Origin: Pseudomonadota bacterium
GTDB taxonomy: Bacteria; Chloroflexota; UBA6077; JAJPHF01
Reading direction: 5' to 3'
DNA: 39,055 nt
Assembly: GCA_021325365.1 (NCBI GenBank)
Contig: JAJPHF010000177.1
Span: forward strand, 1-39,055
The notes under the pieces were generated by a model, which did no database searches, was not told where the DNA came from, and saw only the letters and a program-made list of their open reading frames with translations. A program made the translations under genes and the position numbers. Positions 38,976 to 39,055 of this stretch are shown in pieces. How positions within the stretch are numbered: the stretch's first letter is position 1; each line of letters opens with the position of its first letter.

Positions 38976-39055
38976 CGGATCTCCAGTCGGGGAGGCCCTC
39001 GCCCCAGAAGTCCGCGGGCACGTCGGGGCGACTGAGCGGGATGCACTCGGCCCAG
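38959..39055 (-). CDS. Partial phage gene, C-terminal end only
   Basis: The last 31 residues of an upstream gene are seen, ending 'GEGLPDWRSVAIDW' and a stop at 38959-38961. Trp/Pro-rich, no family recognised. Its position before the closure protein suggests a head-tail connector or nearby head protein. The rest lies beyond the window. Confidence 0.5.
   Translation of the reverse strand, partial: WAECIPLSRPDVPADFWGEGLPDWRSVAIDW

Larger units (their letters stand above)
25702..39055 (-). mobile_element. Siphovirus-like prophage, tail and lysis end (continues to the right)
   Basis: Every gene from 25778 to the window edge is on the minus strand, tightly packed, and in canonical siphophage order: head closure, HK97 gp10-like, tail completion, major tail protein, assembly chaperone, tape measure, Dit, Gp37-like, receptor-binding proteins, holin/endolysin. 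Host genes adjoin it directly at 25627 on the left, which shows integration. No integrase, repressor, portal, capsid or terminase lies in the window and no tRNA or att repeat was identified. Most genes look intact, so the phage or a phage-derived particle may be functional. A gene transfer agent cannot be excluded. Confidence 0.85.

Noticed and set aside
25702..39055. Gene transfer agent or contractile-tail weapon
   Set aside because: No sheath or baseplate-wedge genes are seen, and the order with a Gp37-like protein and long tape measure fits a siphophage. A gene transfer agent remains possible but has no positive evidence.

Overview
The window is very GC-rich DNA whose gene content points to a Chloroflexota-like bacterium. 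This is an inference from three things: a cell-surface protein ending in a long Pro/Thr stalk of the PTxTPxPT type, a dense set of catabolic oxidoreductases (two luciferase-like flavin monooxygenases, a Rieske oxygenase, an acyl-CoA dehydrogenase, a CoA-ester lyase), and many GC-rich intergenic palindromes. No rRNA, tRNA or CRISPR array was seen.

Positions 1-25,630 look like ordinary chromosome in small operons of mixed strand. From the left: a FecR-like surface protein; a RibD-type reductase overlapping a zinc-type dehydrogenase, followed by a DoxX membrane protein; two divergent GT4 glycosyltransferases; a SnoaL-like protein; an SsuD-like monooxygenase; OsmC, a second SnoaL-like protein and thioredoxin reductase; a quinone-oxidoreductase-like MDR; thymidylate kinase; a Rieske oxygenase; a second DoxX; two VOC proteins; a second luciferase-like monooxygenase; a BNR-repeat protein; a GltD-like flavoprotein; a lipoprotein substrate-binding protein with no transporter partners; two overlapping methyltransferases; and a CoA-ester lyase, small membrane protein and acyl-CoA dehydrogenase set. 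Several families occur as pairs (LLM, VOC, DoxX, SnoaL, MDR, GT4, methyltransferase).

Positions 25,700-39,055 are the tail and lysis end of a siphovirus-like prophage, all on the minus strand and running past the right edge. In order of transcription: a partial head/connector gene, head closure, HK97-gp10-like, tail completion, major tail protein, tail-assembly chaperone with a likely -1 frameshift extension, tape measure, Dit, Gp37-like tail protein, two receptor-binding proteins with a shared N-terminus and different tips, a small protein, a holin-like protein, a two-domain endolysin, a second small membrane protein and a PLD-family protein. A T-tailed hairpin at 25,702-25,741 closes the operon. 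No integrase, repressor, portal or terminase lies in the window.

The most notable structures are: (1) a three-copy, 127-151 bp, MITE-like intergenic repeat with imperfect terminal inverted repeats and a central hairpin that keeps its pairing while its bases change; (2) eleven HxH motifs, mostly 17-18 residues apart, in one tail fibre; (3) the duplicated, tip-swapped receptor-binding proteins; (4) 45-residue tandem repeats in the tape measure; and (5) several long perfect palindromes between host genes, of which none was noticed within the phage operon.
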